Positions 8,435-17,187 of a stretch of DNA of 64,000 bases are shown here, one piece after another. The DNA is from Algoriphagus yeomjeoni. Its GTDB lineage: Bacteria; Bacteroidota; Bacteroidia; Cytophagales; Cyclobacteriaceae. Position numbers and translations under genes: made by a program. A model generated the notes under the pieces. It ran no database searches. It was not told the origin of the DNA and saw only the letters and a list, made by a program, of their open reading frames with translations. Each line of letters opens with the position of its first letter. Positions within the stretch are counted from its first letter, which is position 1. The stretch lies in contig NZ_QLLK01000002.1 of the NCBI RefSeq assembly GCF_003259505.1, positions 443,387 through 507,386 on the forward strand. The letters run 5' to 3'.

Positions 8435-9592
8435 CTATTTGAGAATTTTTCTTGCTATAAGCTCTTTCATTATCTCATTTGTTCCAGCATAAATTCGCTG
8501 AACACGAGCATCAGCGTATGCTCTGGCCACCCCGTAATCCCACATATATCCATATCCTCCATGCAACTGTACGCATTCATCTGCAACTTTGCATTGTAGT
8601 TCGGTCATGTTGTACTTAGCGGCTGAAGCCATCGCCGAATCCAATTTGCCATCATTGTGAAGCTGAACCAAGTGGTCACAGTAAATCCTCCCCTGCTCCA
8701 AAGCTGCACACATCTCAGCCAGTTTGAATCGGGTGTTTTGAAAATCTGAAATGGATTGATTAAAAGCTTTGCGCTGCTTCACATAGGTAACCGTCTCCTG
8801 AAGCATGTATTCACCTAAGGCAACAGCTGCCAAAGCCACTACCAACCGCTCCTGAGCCAACTCAGTCATCAGGTATTTAAAGCCCTCTCCTTCCTGGCCA
8901 AGCAGGTTTTCCTTTGGCACAATAACATCTTCAAAAAATAACTCGCAAGTATCCTGGGCATGCAAGCCAACCTTCTCAAAAGGAAGTCCTTTGGTATAGC
9001 CTTTCATAGAATTATCCATCAGCAGTAGGCTAATTCCTTTGGCACCTTTCTTAGGATCAGTCTTTACTGCTACCACCACCACATCAGATAGGTAGCCATT
9101 GGTGATAAAAGTTTTACTGCCATTCACCAAATAAGAGTCTCCCTGATCTATAGCGCTAGTACTCATACCCTGCAGGTCACTGCCGGCACCAGGCTCAGTC
9201 ATTGCTACTGCACCTATGTATTCTCCGGCCACCATTTTTGGGATGTACTTTGCCATGGCAGCTTCAGTCCCAAAATGCAAAATGTATGGCATCACAATGT
9301 CATTATGGAGTGGATAACCAATTGCTGGGGCGGAGCAACCGCTTAGGCCAAGCTCTTCTATAAAAATCGCGTTGTATCGAAAATCCTGAATATTCATCCC
9401 ACCAAGCCGCTCAGGTGCCTGTATTCCCAGAAACCCACTCTCACCGAGCTTGCGCCAACTTTCCCGTGAAACCATTTTCTCTTTCTCCCATTGGGCATTA
9501 AAAGGAGTGATTTCTTTTGCAATAAAATCTCTTACACTGGCTCTGAAAAGCTCATGCTCTTCAGTAAAAAGGGTTCGGGGTAATCCAAACAT
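8435..9592 (-). CDS. Acyl-CoA dehydrogenase, long-chain (LCAD) type
   Basis: FAD-dependent dehydrogenase of the first oxidation step in beta-oxidation. The 385 residues contain the N-terminal helical domain, the FAD/substrate signature AMTEPGAGSDL (130-140), and the C-terminal LHGGYGYMWDYGVARAY and YAGTNEIMKELIAR blocks. The position that carries the catalytic Glu in short- and medium-chain enzymes (IYEGT) is Ala here (IYAGT). As in mammalian long-chain ACAD, the base is expected on the earlier helix; Glu261 in LGEYMLQET aligns with it from memory. The ending KELIAR is also LCAD-like. Its partner is fadD 74 bp downstream. A dispersed repeat lies upstream at 9657-9735. Confidence 0.9.
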   Translation of the reverse strand: MFGLPRTLFTEEHELFRASVRDFIAKEITPFNAQWEKEKMVSRESWRKLGESGFLGIQAPERLGGMNIQDFRYNAIFIEELGLSGCSAPAIGYPLHNDIVMPYILHFGTEAAMAKYIPKMVAGEYIGAVAMTEPGAGSDLQGMSTSAIDQGDSYLVNGSKTFITNGYLSDVVVVAVKTDPKKGAKGISLLLMDNSMKGYTKGLPFEKVGLHAQDTCELFFEDVIVPKENLLGQEGEGFKYLMTELAQERLVVALAAVALGEYMLQETVTYVKQRKAFNQSISDFQNTRFKLAEMCAALEQGRIYCDHLVQLHNDGKLDSAMASAAKYNMTELQCKVADECVQLHGGYGYMWDYGVARAYADARVQRIYAGTNEIMKELIARKILK

Positions 9593-9656
9593 GGTATTTA
9601 TATTTTAGGTTTATATTCATCTCTATATACTTGTATTTCAATTGCCAGATAGCCTG

Positions 9657-9735
9657 TCCCGATTTTTCATCGGGAGAATCTCGCAAATGTATTCGCATCG
9701 TAGTGCGTGATGCTATCAACTAGGCTCGATTTCAA
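9657..9735 (+). repeat. Dispersed ~80-bp intergenic repeat, copy C
   Basis: Opens with an inverted repeat CCCGA..TCGGGA, continues GAATCTCGCA, and ends GGCTCGATTTCAA. It shares this order of blocks with copies at 18790-18865 (reverse), 49666-49745 and 49781-49859. It lies in the 288-bp gap between the divergent acyl-CoA dehydrogenase and phosphotransferase genes. Confidence 0.6.
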
Positions 9736-9880
9736 ATCAAAAATAGGGATTTTTACTCCCCGCATTTTTCTTTTGTATCCAAAAGAACCTTTTACCTCTC
9801 ATTTTAGAACTTTTGCTAAACGGTGCCCAAGTGTTTAAACTTATTTATAGTTTCGATAATTGATTTCCAAACAAATACTA

Positions 9881-10846
9881 ATGACCGATTTAAGTGAGAA
9901 TTCCAGTCTTGAAACATTACTTTCTCTGCCAATTTGGATAGAAAATGAAAAGCTACTCTCAGTGGAGCCCGCCGGAGCAAGCAACATGAATGTTGTTTTA
10001 CGGGTAAAGACGAACTTAAGATCTGTCATCGTAAAGCAATCCAAACCTTACGTCAGGAAATTTCCTCAAATCCCTGCTCCAGTAGATAGAATAGAGATAG
10101 AACTCTGCTACTACCAACTCATAGAAGATGATGAAGTTTTGAGAAACTATAGTCCTAAAGTGCATCAATACAACCCGGAGCATCATATTCTGGTCATAGA
10201 AGATCTTGGGAAAGGACAGGATTTCAGCGATATCTATAAACAGGACTTTCAATGGAAAAACAATGATTTTCGATCGATTACCAATTACCTGAATGCCCTG
10301 CATCAGATGGAAGTAAGCAACTTCCCCGATAATCTGGAAATGAAAAAACTGAATCATGAACACCTTTTTCACTTTCCTTTTATGGAAGAAAATGGGTTTG
10401 ATTTGGATACTATTCAGCCAGGCCTCCAGCAAATAAGCTTAAAATATAAAACTGATGAGGAGTTAAAAAATGCGTTGGAAACCTTGGGCAAACGCTACCT
10501 ATCGCATGGCATCACCTTACTTCATGGGGACTTTTACCCTGCTTCTTGGCTAAAGACTGAAAACGGAATCAAATTCATAGACACCGAATTTGCCTATATG
10601 GGAGACTGTGAATTCGACTTGGGGATTTTATTTGCGCATTTTGATTTGGCGAAAATGGAAGAAAGTCACCATGACGAGTTCCTGAAATATTACCAGCACA
10701 GCTATATCGATGAATTGGTAAACGCTTATAGAGGCATGGAAATCATGCGGAGGCTGATAGGAATCGCCCAACTTCCCCTTTCACTTTCCTTGAGCGAAAA
10801 GGAATTCCTATTGGAGAAGGCGAAAAACTTAATTCTGACTTCATGA
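9881..10846 (+). CDS. Aminoglycoside-phosphotransferase-fold kinase (unknown substrate)
   Basis: ATP-dependent small-molecule kinase of the APH/choline kinase/methylthioribose kinase fold. From the ATG at 9881 it has 321 residues; a TTG at 9860 would add seven and is less likely. Visible: the nucleotide-binding beta-hairpin with EPAGASNMNVVLRV and VIVKQ (Lys), the catalytic loop HGDFYPASW (215-223), and the metal-binding DTEFAYMGDCEFDLG (234-248). The segment VRKFPQIPAPVDRIEIE resembles the corresponding region of methylthioribose kinase, so a phosphorylated pentose-type substrate is possible, but no other methionine-salvage gene is present. Its stop overlaps the start of the next gene by 4 bp (ATGA), so the two are translationally coupled. 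Confidence 0.75.
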   Translation: MTDLSENSSLETLLSLPIWIENEKLLSVEPAGASNMNVVLRVKTNLRSVIVKQSKPYVRKFPQIPAPVDRIEIELCYYQLIEDDEVLRNYSPKVHQYNPEHHILVIEDLGKGQDFSDIYKQDFQWKNNDFRSITNYLNALHQMEVSNFPDNLEMKKLNHEHLFHFPFMEENGFDLDTIQPGLQQISLKYKTDEELKNALETLGKRYLSHGITLLHGDFYPASWLKTENGIKFIDTEFAYMGDCEFDLGILFAHFDLAKMEESHHDEFLKYYQHSYIDELVNAYRGMEIMRRLIGIAQLPLSLSLSEKEFLLEKAKNLILTS

Positions 10847-12090
10847 AAAACTTTTGGCTCCTAGTTGTATTAGCCTTCCTTTTGGCTTCATGTGGAGATA
10901 GAAGGTCTTCAACTCCGGTTCAGTTTTCAGATCAGGTACTTCCTGAGTTGGGGATTTCTGAAAAGCAACTTCAGGATAAAATCCTAGGCATGTTGGTAGG
11001 CTCGGCTATTGGCGATGCAATGGGAGCTCCGACTGAAATGTGGGCAAGAGAGGATATCAAGCTTGCGTATGGATTTGTGGAAGGTCTAGACTCGATGATT
11101 CGGGAGGTCTCTCCTGAGGGAATTTGGATTGCCAATCTTCCTGCTGGGGGAACTACCGACGATACCCGTTGGAAGGAATTAACTTCCAACTATTTGTTGA
11201 CTCAGGATAGAAATGAATTGGACGCAAAGGATTTTGCAAGGGAGGTTCTAGCAAGGTATGAATCCTATACTGAGGAATTTAAGAAAATAGAAAGCACTGA
11301 TCCAGAACCATTTGAATCAGTATCCTTAAAGCTGGGATGGCTACAAGAATGGGCGAAGGTGAGTCAGCCTTTCATTGATGAGAACCTTGTAGGATATGCT
11401 GATTCCTTGGGGAAATTCTACGGCGGCGAGATGGTTTGTGCGGGTTTACTCTATGCGCCTTCCTTGGGGGCGTTTTTTCCAGGAAATCCTGAAAAAGCCT
11501 ACCAGGAAGCATATAAACTTTCATTTTATGACTTGGGCTACGCCAAAGATATTTCTGCGCAAGCTGCTGCCATGACTGCAGCCGGAATGAGTCCTGATGC
11601 TACCAAAGATCACTTGATCGCTTCCTTGCGCGTAGATCCTGCCAATTACTTTGAAAGTCGCTTAGTAGGTAGAACAGCCTATACGATTCTAAAAAATGCA
11701 TTGTTGATCGCGTCCGAATCGGCTAAGCAAGATAGCTTGGGAAATCAGCTTACAGCGGACAGTAAAGCCTTGCAATTTGCTTTTGAACAACTCGATCAAA
11801 GATTGCAAGACATGCCTTTTCATGCCGGAGAAATATGGCTTCAAACGCTCACAGCGATGATTTATGCTGATTTTGAGTTTATGGGAACACTTACTTTTCT
11901 AGTGAATTACGGCAGAGACAATGACACCACGGCGGCAGTTGCTGGTGGGATATTGGGCGCTTTTTATGGATTTGAGCAATTGCCAAAACTAGAACGGGAA
12001 AAAGTGCTTCAGGTGAATAAAGAGTTGCTAGGGATAGACTTGGTGCAAATCGCAAATGAGTTGACAGCGCATATATCTGGACAAAAGTAG
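10843..12090 (+). CDS. ADP-ribosylglycohydrolase-family lipoprotein
   Basis: Predicted to hydrolyse an ADP-ribose-type or related glycosidic bond outside the cytoplasm. The 415 residues start with a lipoprotein signal (lipobox LASC, Cys17). The family metal-binding motifs are present: GDAMGAPTE (57-65), TTDDTRW (104-110; usual TDDTxM) and GRDNDTTAAVAGGILGAFYG near 355-374. The double-Mg ligand Asp residues are thus retained, so activity is plausible. It overlaps the upstream kinase gene by 4 bp. A lipid-anchored member of this family is unusual, since most known ones are cytoplasmic. The true substrate is unknown; the coupling suggests a nucleoside or ribose derivative hydrolysed in the periplasm and then phosphorylated inside. 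Confidence 0.82.
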   Translation: MKNFWLLVVLAFLLASCGDRRSSTPVQFSDQVLPELGISEKQLQDKILGMLVGSAIGDAMGAPTEMWAREDIKLAYGFVEGLDSMIREVSPEGIWIANLPAGGTTDDTRWKELTSNYLLTQDRNELDAKDFAREVLARYESYTEEFKKIESTDPEPFESVSLKLGWLQEWAKVSQPFIDENLVGYADSLGKFYGGEMVCAGLLYAPSLGAFFPGNPEKAYQEAYKLSFYDLGYAKDISAQAAAMTAAGMSPDATKDHLIASLRVDPANYFESRLVGRTAYTILKNALLIASESAKQDSLGNQLTADSKALQFAFEQLDQRLQDMPFHAGEIWLQTLTAMIYADFEFMGTLTFLVNYGRDNDTTAAVAGGILGAFYGFEQLPKLEREKVLQVNKELLGIDLVQIANELTAHISGQK

Positions 12091-12586
12091 TTTTTTTACC
12101 ACATAGCCATATAGCTTACATAGAGCCGTACCTAACGCCACAGCTGGGATCTATACCTTCTTATTTCTACCCTTAGTATATGCCCACCACGACGGGCAAG
12201 CTCTAACGGGACGTAGGCATTGGATTAAACCGCCTAATATTATAAAAGCACAAGCGGTGAGATATTTTTGTAGCACCATGCTTCAGCGCGAGGTGAAGAG
12301 AATCTAATATGATTCAACGTTTTTGCCGCAGTGCTGTCAATGGAAATAATTGCGTCTTGCCAAAACGAAGGGATGTTAATTAACCATTTAGATTAAATAG
12401 CATTGAAAAATGGCAAGGATTACTTAAATGAGGTTCTCAAAAATTGTTTGCATAAAGAGAATCAAAGTCTCTAATTCAGAATTGATTACATGAAGGAGCT
12501 ATGTTTTTCTATGATTCTATATGGTTCAAAAAAAAACCCCAAATCAACGATTCAGGGCTTGTGCACAAAGGAAGTTGGTTTAGAAT
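12091..12586. other. Intergenic region, convergent genes
   Basis: No supportable gene in these 496 bases. They hold a terminator for the minus-strand neighbour at 12528-12557 and a small GCCC..GGGC inverted repeat near 12182-12198. A 69-codon plus-strand frame at 12490-12699 merely crosses the end of the opposite gene. Confidence 0.45.
12528..12557 (-). terminator. Rho-independent terminator of the secreted-protein gene
   Basis: On the minus strand a 9-bp stem (12549-12557 with 12537-12545, two G-T wobbles, 3-nt loop) is followed directly by nine T. It lies 30 bp beyond the stop at 12587. Confidence 0.75.
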
Positions 12587-13171
12587 TCAAATGTAAATTT
12601 TACGTGTTCTTCCAATTGCGTCAGTTACTTCGAAGTAAACCTCCTCTGGATCAAGGCCATTCAATATGTAATTTTTTCGGAATCCTTCTGGCTCATTGAT
12701 CATTTCTTCAAAAACCAATTTGTCATCTTTTGATCTTTTGATTTGAACAGCTATACCAGGTTGTTCCAGACCTATTACCAGTAGATTTACAGTAGTATGA
12801 TCTACTATTTTTCCATAAGCCATAAGTGGCAAAACTTTAGGAGCCGGAACTTCTTTCTCTACTGTTTCAACTGTGTAGGTCACTTCTTCATCGTCAGTTG
12901 TGATCATCACTTGATACTCCGCGCACGGTAGGCTATTCATATCATAAGGAACCAATACGTCTACGTTTGCTTTGACTCTGCGAGAGTGTAGTTTTTTACC
13001 ATTCATATCATAAATGGCAATTTTTGCTTTTCCTACACCTTCATTAAGGAGTACGGAAATTTTCTTATTGTTCGTGTGAACTGATGAATTTGCTTTTAAA
13101 TCTTCAGCATCATTAGCAAAAGTGCTGGTAGCTAAAAGTCCTGCAAGTGCGAAAGTGAATAGAGTTTTCAT
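12587..13171 (-). CDS. Secreted protein of unknown function, beta-rich
   Basis: The 194 residues begin with a clear Sec signal peptide (MKTLFTFALAGLLATSTFA, cleavage after about residue 19). The rest looks like two beta-sandwich repeats. The first has 'KAKIAIYDMNGKKLHSRRV' and 'CAEYQVMITTDDEEVTYTVE', reminiscent of the DUF3244/secretion C-terminal type fold, and ends near residue 105. The second runs from 'VNLLVIGLEQPGIAVQIKRS' to the end. There are no catalytic motifs. It is flanked by a terminator and a long upstream region, so it is a single-gene unit. I do not recognise a named family; a periplasmic or surface structural role is only a guess. Confidence 0.65.
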   Translation of the reverse strand: MKTLFTFALAGLLATSTFANDAEDLKANSSVHTNNKKISVLLNEGVGKAKIAIYDMNGKKLHSRRVKANVDVLVPYDMNSLPCAEYQVMITTDDEEVTYTVETVEKEVPAPKVLPLMAYGKIVDHTTVNLLVIGLEQPGIAVQIKRSKDDKLVFEEMINEPEGFRKNYILNGLDPEEVYFEVTDAIGRTRKIYI

Positions 13172-13552
13172 AATATTGTTGGTTTAGAGTTATGCTTCTC
13201 CTTGTTGCGAACGGCATACCAACTGTGCCATAAAGGCCTTCTAGAGCCTATTTGAGGCATATTCTTATTTGCAAAAATTAACATTAACACAAAATATAAT
13301 TTGGCAAACCACGAAATACCTGCCATGTAACTGTATGAAAAGTGATCGATTTGCCAAAAAAATGTATTGCAACCGAACAGATTAGTCCTGTTTTGGGGAA
13401 AAAGCAGGTTACACTTTATTACATATGTTAGTAAAAATTAATTTTTCAAAAAATTGTAAGTGCCTGAATTTAACTATTTTAAAAAAGAAAAACCTGTACG
13501 GTGGTGTACAGGTCTTGTTCGCTGAGATACATAAATTTGATTTATGTCAATT
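13172..13552. other. Intergenic region
   Basis: The 381 bases upstream of the secreted-protein gene are AT-rich and hold no gene. The far end carries the terminator of the NAD-salvage operon (13480-13513). No clear TAnnTTTG element was seen on the minus strand. Confidence 0.4.
13480..13513 (-). terminator. Terminator of the pncB-pncA-thioesterase operon
   Basis: An 8-bp perfect stem (13492-13499 with 13506-13513, 6-nt loop) is followed on the minus strand by TTTTTCTTTTTT. It lies 40 bp after the thioesterase stop. Confidence 0.8.
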
Positions 13553-14062
13553 CTATTTTAGCTCTTGGATAAGAGTTCTTACCCGATCTTTGATCTGAAT
13601 TCCAGCAATATCCTCATTGAGTGAGGTTGCCAAGAGGAATTCATTCACTGCTCCAGTATGATCGGTAGATTTCCCTTCAGCTAGGGTGACATACCTCATC
13701 GTAGTCCATAGCAGTGTCTTCAACTGCTTCTCGCTGTCATCCGTCATATAATACTCCAAAACCACTGTATTGTTATTATGCCAAATGATCCGGCTCTTTA
13801 TCCGCACCCACTCTCCCACCATGGCAGGCTTCACGTAGGAAATATTATGATTGTAAATCACCCAAGCAGCCTGATACTTCTTGATAAAATCCATCATCTC
13901 CACTCCGTATAGCTTTGGAACCTGATCTTCACGGGCGTTGAAAAAGTAATCGAAGTACTTCGCATTATTCAAGTGCCTAAGTGGATCACAATCCTGAAAA
14001 CGGATCAAAACTCTGCTTTCAGTTTCGGTTGGGTAATGTTTCTCTGAGTTATATTCAAACAT
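13553..14062 (-). CDS. Acyl-CoA thioesterase of the 4HBT hot-dog family
   Basis: Hydrolyses acyl-CoA or a related thioester. The 169 residues form a single hot-dog domain with the catalytic-type motif RFQDCDPLRHLNNAKYFDYF (residues about 22-41), where the Asp of 'QDCDPLRHLNN' corresponds to the YbgC/4-hydroxybenzoyl-CoA thioesterase active-site Asp. The central strands 'WVIYNHNISYVKPAMVGEWVRIKS' are also typical. It follows pncA after 2 bp and is last in a three-gene operon closed by the terminator at 13480-13513. Why a thioesterase travels with NAD-salvage genes is not clear; it may simply be a convenient operon. The substrate is unknown. Confidence 0.82.
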   Translation of the reverse strand: MFEYNSEKHYPTETESRVLIRFQDCDPLRHLNNAKYFDYFFNAREDQVPKLYGVEMMDFIKKYQAAWVIYNHNISYVKPAMVGEWVRIKSRIIWHNNNTVVLEYYMTDDSEKQLKTLLWTTMRYVTLAEGKSTDHTGAVNEFLLATSLNEDIAGIQIKDRVRTLIQELK

Positions 14063-14064
14063 GA

Positions 14065-14700
14065 CTAATTAATTATAGCTGAACTTTCAATTAGTATTAC
14101 TCCTGCTTTTTTCATTTCTTCCAAGGCCTTTTCTCCATCTTCTGCAGATAGGTTGACTGCCCGGGTAGCATCAGTGATGAGATAGGTTTTAAAACCCAAA
14201 CTCACTGAATCCAGCGCAGTGTATTTCACACAGTAATCCTGGGCCAGTCCCGTCACAAATACATTCATGATTCCCTCATTTTGCAGAAAATCACCTAACC
14301 CCGTATCTCCTCTTCGTGCATTGTCAAAGAACCCTGAATAGGAATCCACTTCCGGATTTTTGCCTTTCTGGAAAATAGCGGTCCACTTGATCGGATTCAA
14401 ATCGGCATGAAATTCTGCCCCCTCAGATCCCTGCACACAGTGAACTGGCCAGAGTATCTGTTGCAATCCCGATAACTCAATGAACTCTCCAGGCTTTTTA
14501 CCCTCATGGTTTGCAGCGAAGCTCCCATGGTCTGCTGGGTGAAAATCCTGCGTAGCTACGATGAAATTGAACTGTTCCTGCAATTGATTAATAACAGGAA
14601 CAACCTCATCACCATCGGTAACAGCTAGTGCGCCTCCTGGTAAAAAGTCATTTTGAACGTCTACGATAAGTAGTGCGCTATTTTTAAGATTCATTGCCAT
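14065..14700 (-). CDS. pncA: Nicotinamidase
   Basis: Deamidates nicotinamide to nicotinate for NAD salvage. The 211 residues match the family length (E. coli 213). The catalytic triad is visible as Asp14 (LLIVDVQNDFLPGG), Lys112 (QKGKNPEVDSYSGF) and Cys157 (GLAQDYCVKYTA). The metal ligands are Asp52, His54 (TQDFHPADHGSF) and His87 (WPVHCVQG). The start ATG lies inside the 3' end of pncB, a 17-bp overlap, so translation is coupled. Product and substrate link the two enzymes directly: nicotinate made here is used by the pncB product. Confidence 0.95.
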   Translation of the reverse strand: MAMNLKNSALLIVDVQNDFLPGGALAVTDGDEVVPVINQLQEQFNFIVATQDFHPADHGSFAANHEGKKPGEFIELSGLQQILWPVHCVQGSEGAEFHADLNPIKWTAIFQKGKNPEVDSYSGFFDNARRGDTGLGDFLQNEGIMNVFVTGLAQDYCVKYTALDSVSLGFKTYLITDATRAVNLSAEDGEKALEEMKKAGVILIESSAIIN

Positions 14701-16174
14701 TATCTACTTGTTTTGCTTTCAAAACCAACTCCATTCGCAGCTGGTGAAGATTTTCTTCCAAACCTATCGGATATAAATGCGGATTTACCAATCGTTTGTG
14801 TGTCTTGTCCAGAGAATCCAATTGATTTTGCACTCTTTCTCTGATCTGAATAATCGAAGGAAGCTTATATAGCAGTTTCCCTTTTTCGAAAATCGGCTTG
14901 AGTAATATCTCTTCCTGATAAAAAGCGGGCATCATCCGCTTTCTCCGGGTTGGGTCATTTGGGTCGATGATCAGCGCAGCCTGTGGATTCAGTTCTTGAT
15001 CTTCCAAATAGATCATATCTGCTACAGCTTTTCCTTTTGAGAAAAATCGCTTGATGGTATGCAGGCCAGGAATATTGATTTTCAAAGACTGTTGAGAAAG
15101 CTTAATTTTAGGAACCCAAGTGCCATTTTCATCTCGAATAGCAGATAATTTATAAACCCCACCCAATGCTGGCTGATCAAAGGCAGTTACCAACTTTGTC
15201 CCAACACCCCATACATTAATTGATGACTCTTGCCCTTTCAGCGAGGTGATGATGTTCTCATCCAGATCATTTGATGCGACAATCTTTGCATCAGGAAAAC
15301 CAGCTTCATCCAACATCTCTCTGGCAACATTACTGAAATAAGCCAAATCACCTGAATCAATCCGGATACCTACCATTTCTTTTCCTTTGCTTCGCAAAGT
15401 ATTTCCAACTTTGATTGCATTTTTGATTCCATTGATCGTATCATAGGTGTCAACCAAAAAAATAGATTGATCTGGAAAAGCATCTGCATAGGCTTCAAAT
15501 GCTTCTATTTCAGTTTCGAAAGACATGATCCAGCTATGTGCATGCGTGCCTGAAACGGGAATTCCGAATAGTTTTCCAGCCATCACATTACTTGTAGACG
15601 TGCACCCACCGATATAAGCCGCTCTTGAGCCTGCAAGACCACCGTCTATGCCTTGAGCACGCCGTAAGCCAAATTCCAATACTGGATCACCTTTGGCTGC
15701 CAAATTGATCCGGGCAGACTTAGTGGCAATCAGACTTTGGAAATTGATGATGTTCAAAAGCGGAGTTTCAAGTAATTGACATTGAATCAAAGGACCTTTC
15801 ACCCGAACCAATGGCGTATTTGGAAAAACCACAGTCCCTTCTTCCACTGCTGCTATATCGCAGGTAAATTTCATTTCTCTGAGGTAATCCAGAAACCCTG
15901 ACTCAAACAAGAGTTGGTCATCTTTGCCCTGCATCGTGGCCAAGTAGCTCAAGTCTTCTTCAGAAAACTGAAAGTTTTTACAGTAATCAACTATGTAATC
16001 TAGGCCAGCAGCAATGGTAAATCCGCCCTGAAAGGGATGCTTTCGAAAGAAAAGATTAAACACCGCTTCCTGCTCTGCTTTACCAGATTTCCAATAAGCG
16101 TAAGCCATCGTCAGCTGATAAAAATCTGTCAAAAGTGCCAGTGATCCTTGATATAGGTCTTTCGTTATTTTCAT
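14684..16174 (-). CDS. pncB: Nicotinate phosphoribosyltransferase
   Basis: Converts nicotinate and PRPP to nicotinate mononucleotide in the Preiss-Handler route. At 496 residues it belongs to the longer bacterial form (about 480-490) rather than the 400-residue E. coli form. Visible: the N-terminal LLTDFYQLTMAYAYWK, GLRRAQGIDGG, the SGTHAHSWIMSF segment that contains the phospho-His region, FLVDTYDTINGI, and IDSGDLAYFS. It is first in the pncB-pncA-thioesterase operon and overlaps pncA by 17 bp. The DMT transporter gene lies upstream on the same strand but 57 bp away. Confidence 0.94.
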   Translation of the reverse strand: MKITKDLYQGSLALLTDFYQLTMAYAYWKSGKAEQEAVFNLFFRKHPFQGGFTIAAGLDYIVDYCKNFQFSEEDLSYLATMQGKDDQLLFESGFLDYLREMKFTCDIAAVEEGTVVFPNTPLVRVKGPLIQCQLLETPLLNIINFQSLIATKSARINLAAKGDPVLEFGLRRAQGIDGGLAGSRAAYIGGCTSTSNVMAGKLFGIPVSGTHAHSWIMSFETEIEAFEAYADAFPDQSIFLVDTYDTINGIKNAIKVGNTLRSKGKEMVGIRIDSGDLAYFSNVAREMLDEAGFPDAKIVASNDLDENIITSLKGQESSINVWGVGTKLVTAFDQPALGGVYKLSAIRDENGTWVPKIKLSQQSLKINIPGLHTIKRFFSKGKAVADMIYLEDQELNPQAALIIDPNDPTRRKRMMPAFYQEEILLKPIFEKGKLLYKLPSIIQIRERVQNQLDSLDKTHKRLVNPHLYPIGLEENLHQLRMELVLKAKQVDNGNES

Positions 16175-16230
16175 TGTTCGTTTTAAGCTTAATTCAAAAA
16201 TAACCTACTATTGATTCCTGTCCAATTGAT

Positions 16231-17067
16231 TTAGGAAACTTGCTTCTCACGCATATTCAAAAGAATCCCAAGAAGGACTAAGCCTATCCCAACATACACT
16301 AGCGCATCAAACGTCTCACCGAAGAAGAAGAAACCAAATATCAATGCGTACACAATTCCTATGTAAGTAAGACTAGCTACCTTGGAAACATTGGCATTTT
16401 GGTACGCAATAGTCAAGAAATACTGGGCTGTCTGGGTACATATTCCAATGAAAAGTAAAATTGCCCAATCCCATCCCACAGGATTCACCCAGCCAAATGC
16501 TGAGACAATCAGCGCAAAGGGCAGTGTGACTAAGGGGAAATAGAAAATGAGGACTAATGGATGTTCTGTATTTTTCAGCTTACGAATTACATTATAGGCT
16601 AATCCGGAGAAAATAGCGGATATAATACCAACTATAGTCCAGAACATGTCCACACGAGCATCCACCCCTTGAATCACCAGTACTCCTGCAAAGGAGATGG
16701 CGAAGAATAAGAACTGGATAGGTTTTACTTTTTCCTTTAAAAGGAAAACCCCGAAGATAGTCGTAAAAACAGGAGACAAGTACTGAATCGTAACTGCACT
16801 CGCAAGGGGTATATTTTGAAGTGTGTAGAAGAAGGTAATCAAGCCAATAGAACCAACTAAGCCTCTGATAATTAACCATTTTTTATTATTACCAAAGACC
16901 GGAATATTTTGCTTTTTTAAAACTAAAAAGCTGAAAACCAATGAAAATATAGATCTAAAAACTATAATTTCTATGGCGGGAATATGTGGAATGTACTTTA
17001 CAGAGACATTCATCAATGCGAAAAAAATTCCAGCCAAAAGCATGGACTGGACACTGTTAGTTTTCAA
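16231..17067 (-). CDS. DMT-superfamily transporter, EamA type
   Basis: Inner-membrane carrier with about ten membrane helices in two EamA halves (roughly residues 1-130 and 140-275). The N-terminal GIFFALMNVSVKYIPHIPAIEIIVFRS and the end-of-half-one sequence YLSPVFTTIFGVFLLKEKVKPIQ are typical of the family, as is 'LTYIGIVYALIFGFFFFGE' in the second half. The substrate cannot be told from sequence; S-adenosylmethionine, amino acids or nucleotide-sugar-like compounds are all known for EamA members. The longest frame starts at a TTG (17067). An in-frame ATG at 17043 would give 270 residues and a TM starting at once. Confidence 0.8.
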   Translation of the reverse strand: MKTNSVQSMLLAGIFFALMNVSVKYIPHIPAIEIIVFRSIFSLVFSFLVLKKQNIPVFGNNKKWLIIRGLVGSIGLITFFYTLQNIPLASAVTIQYLSPVFTTIFGVFLLKEKVKPIQFLFFAISFAGVLVIQGVDARVDMFWTIVGIISAIFSGLAYNVIRKLKNTEHPLVLIFYFPLVTLPFALIVSAFGWVNPVGWDWAILLFIGICTQTAQYFLTIAYQNANVSKVASLTYIGIVYALIFGFFFFGETFDALVYVGIGLVLLGILLNMREKQVS

Positions 17068-17187
17068 AATAATGGGTTTTCAGAGTGATTTTCTTCTAAG
17101 GAATTTGCGAAGCGAATGGTTCAAAAAATAAATACAAAATCGAATCTAAGTACCGAACCAATCTCCTCTGAAATAGTTTTAAGCATT

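Noticed and set aside
12490..12699. 69-codon plus-strand frame
   Set aside because: It crosses the terminator and the end of the secreted-protein gene on the other strand and shows no recognisable protein features.
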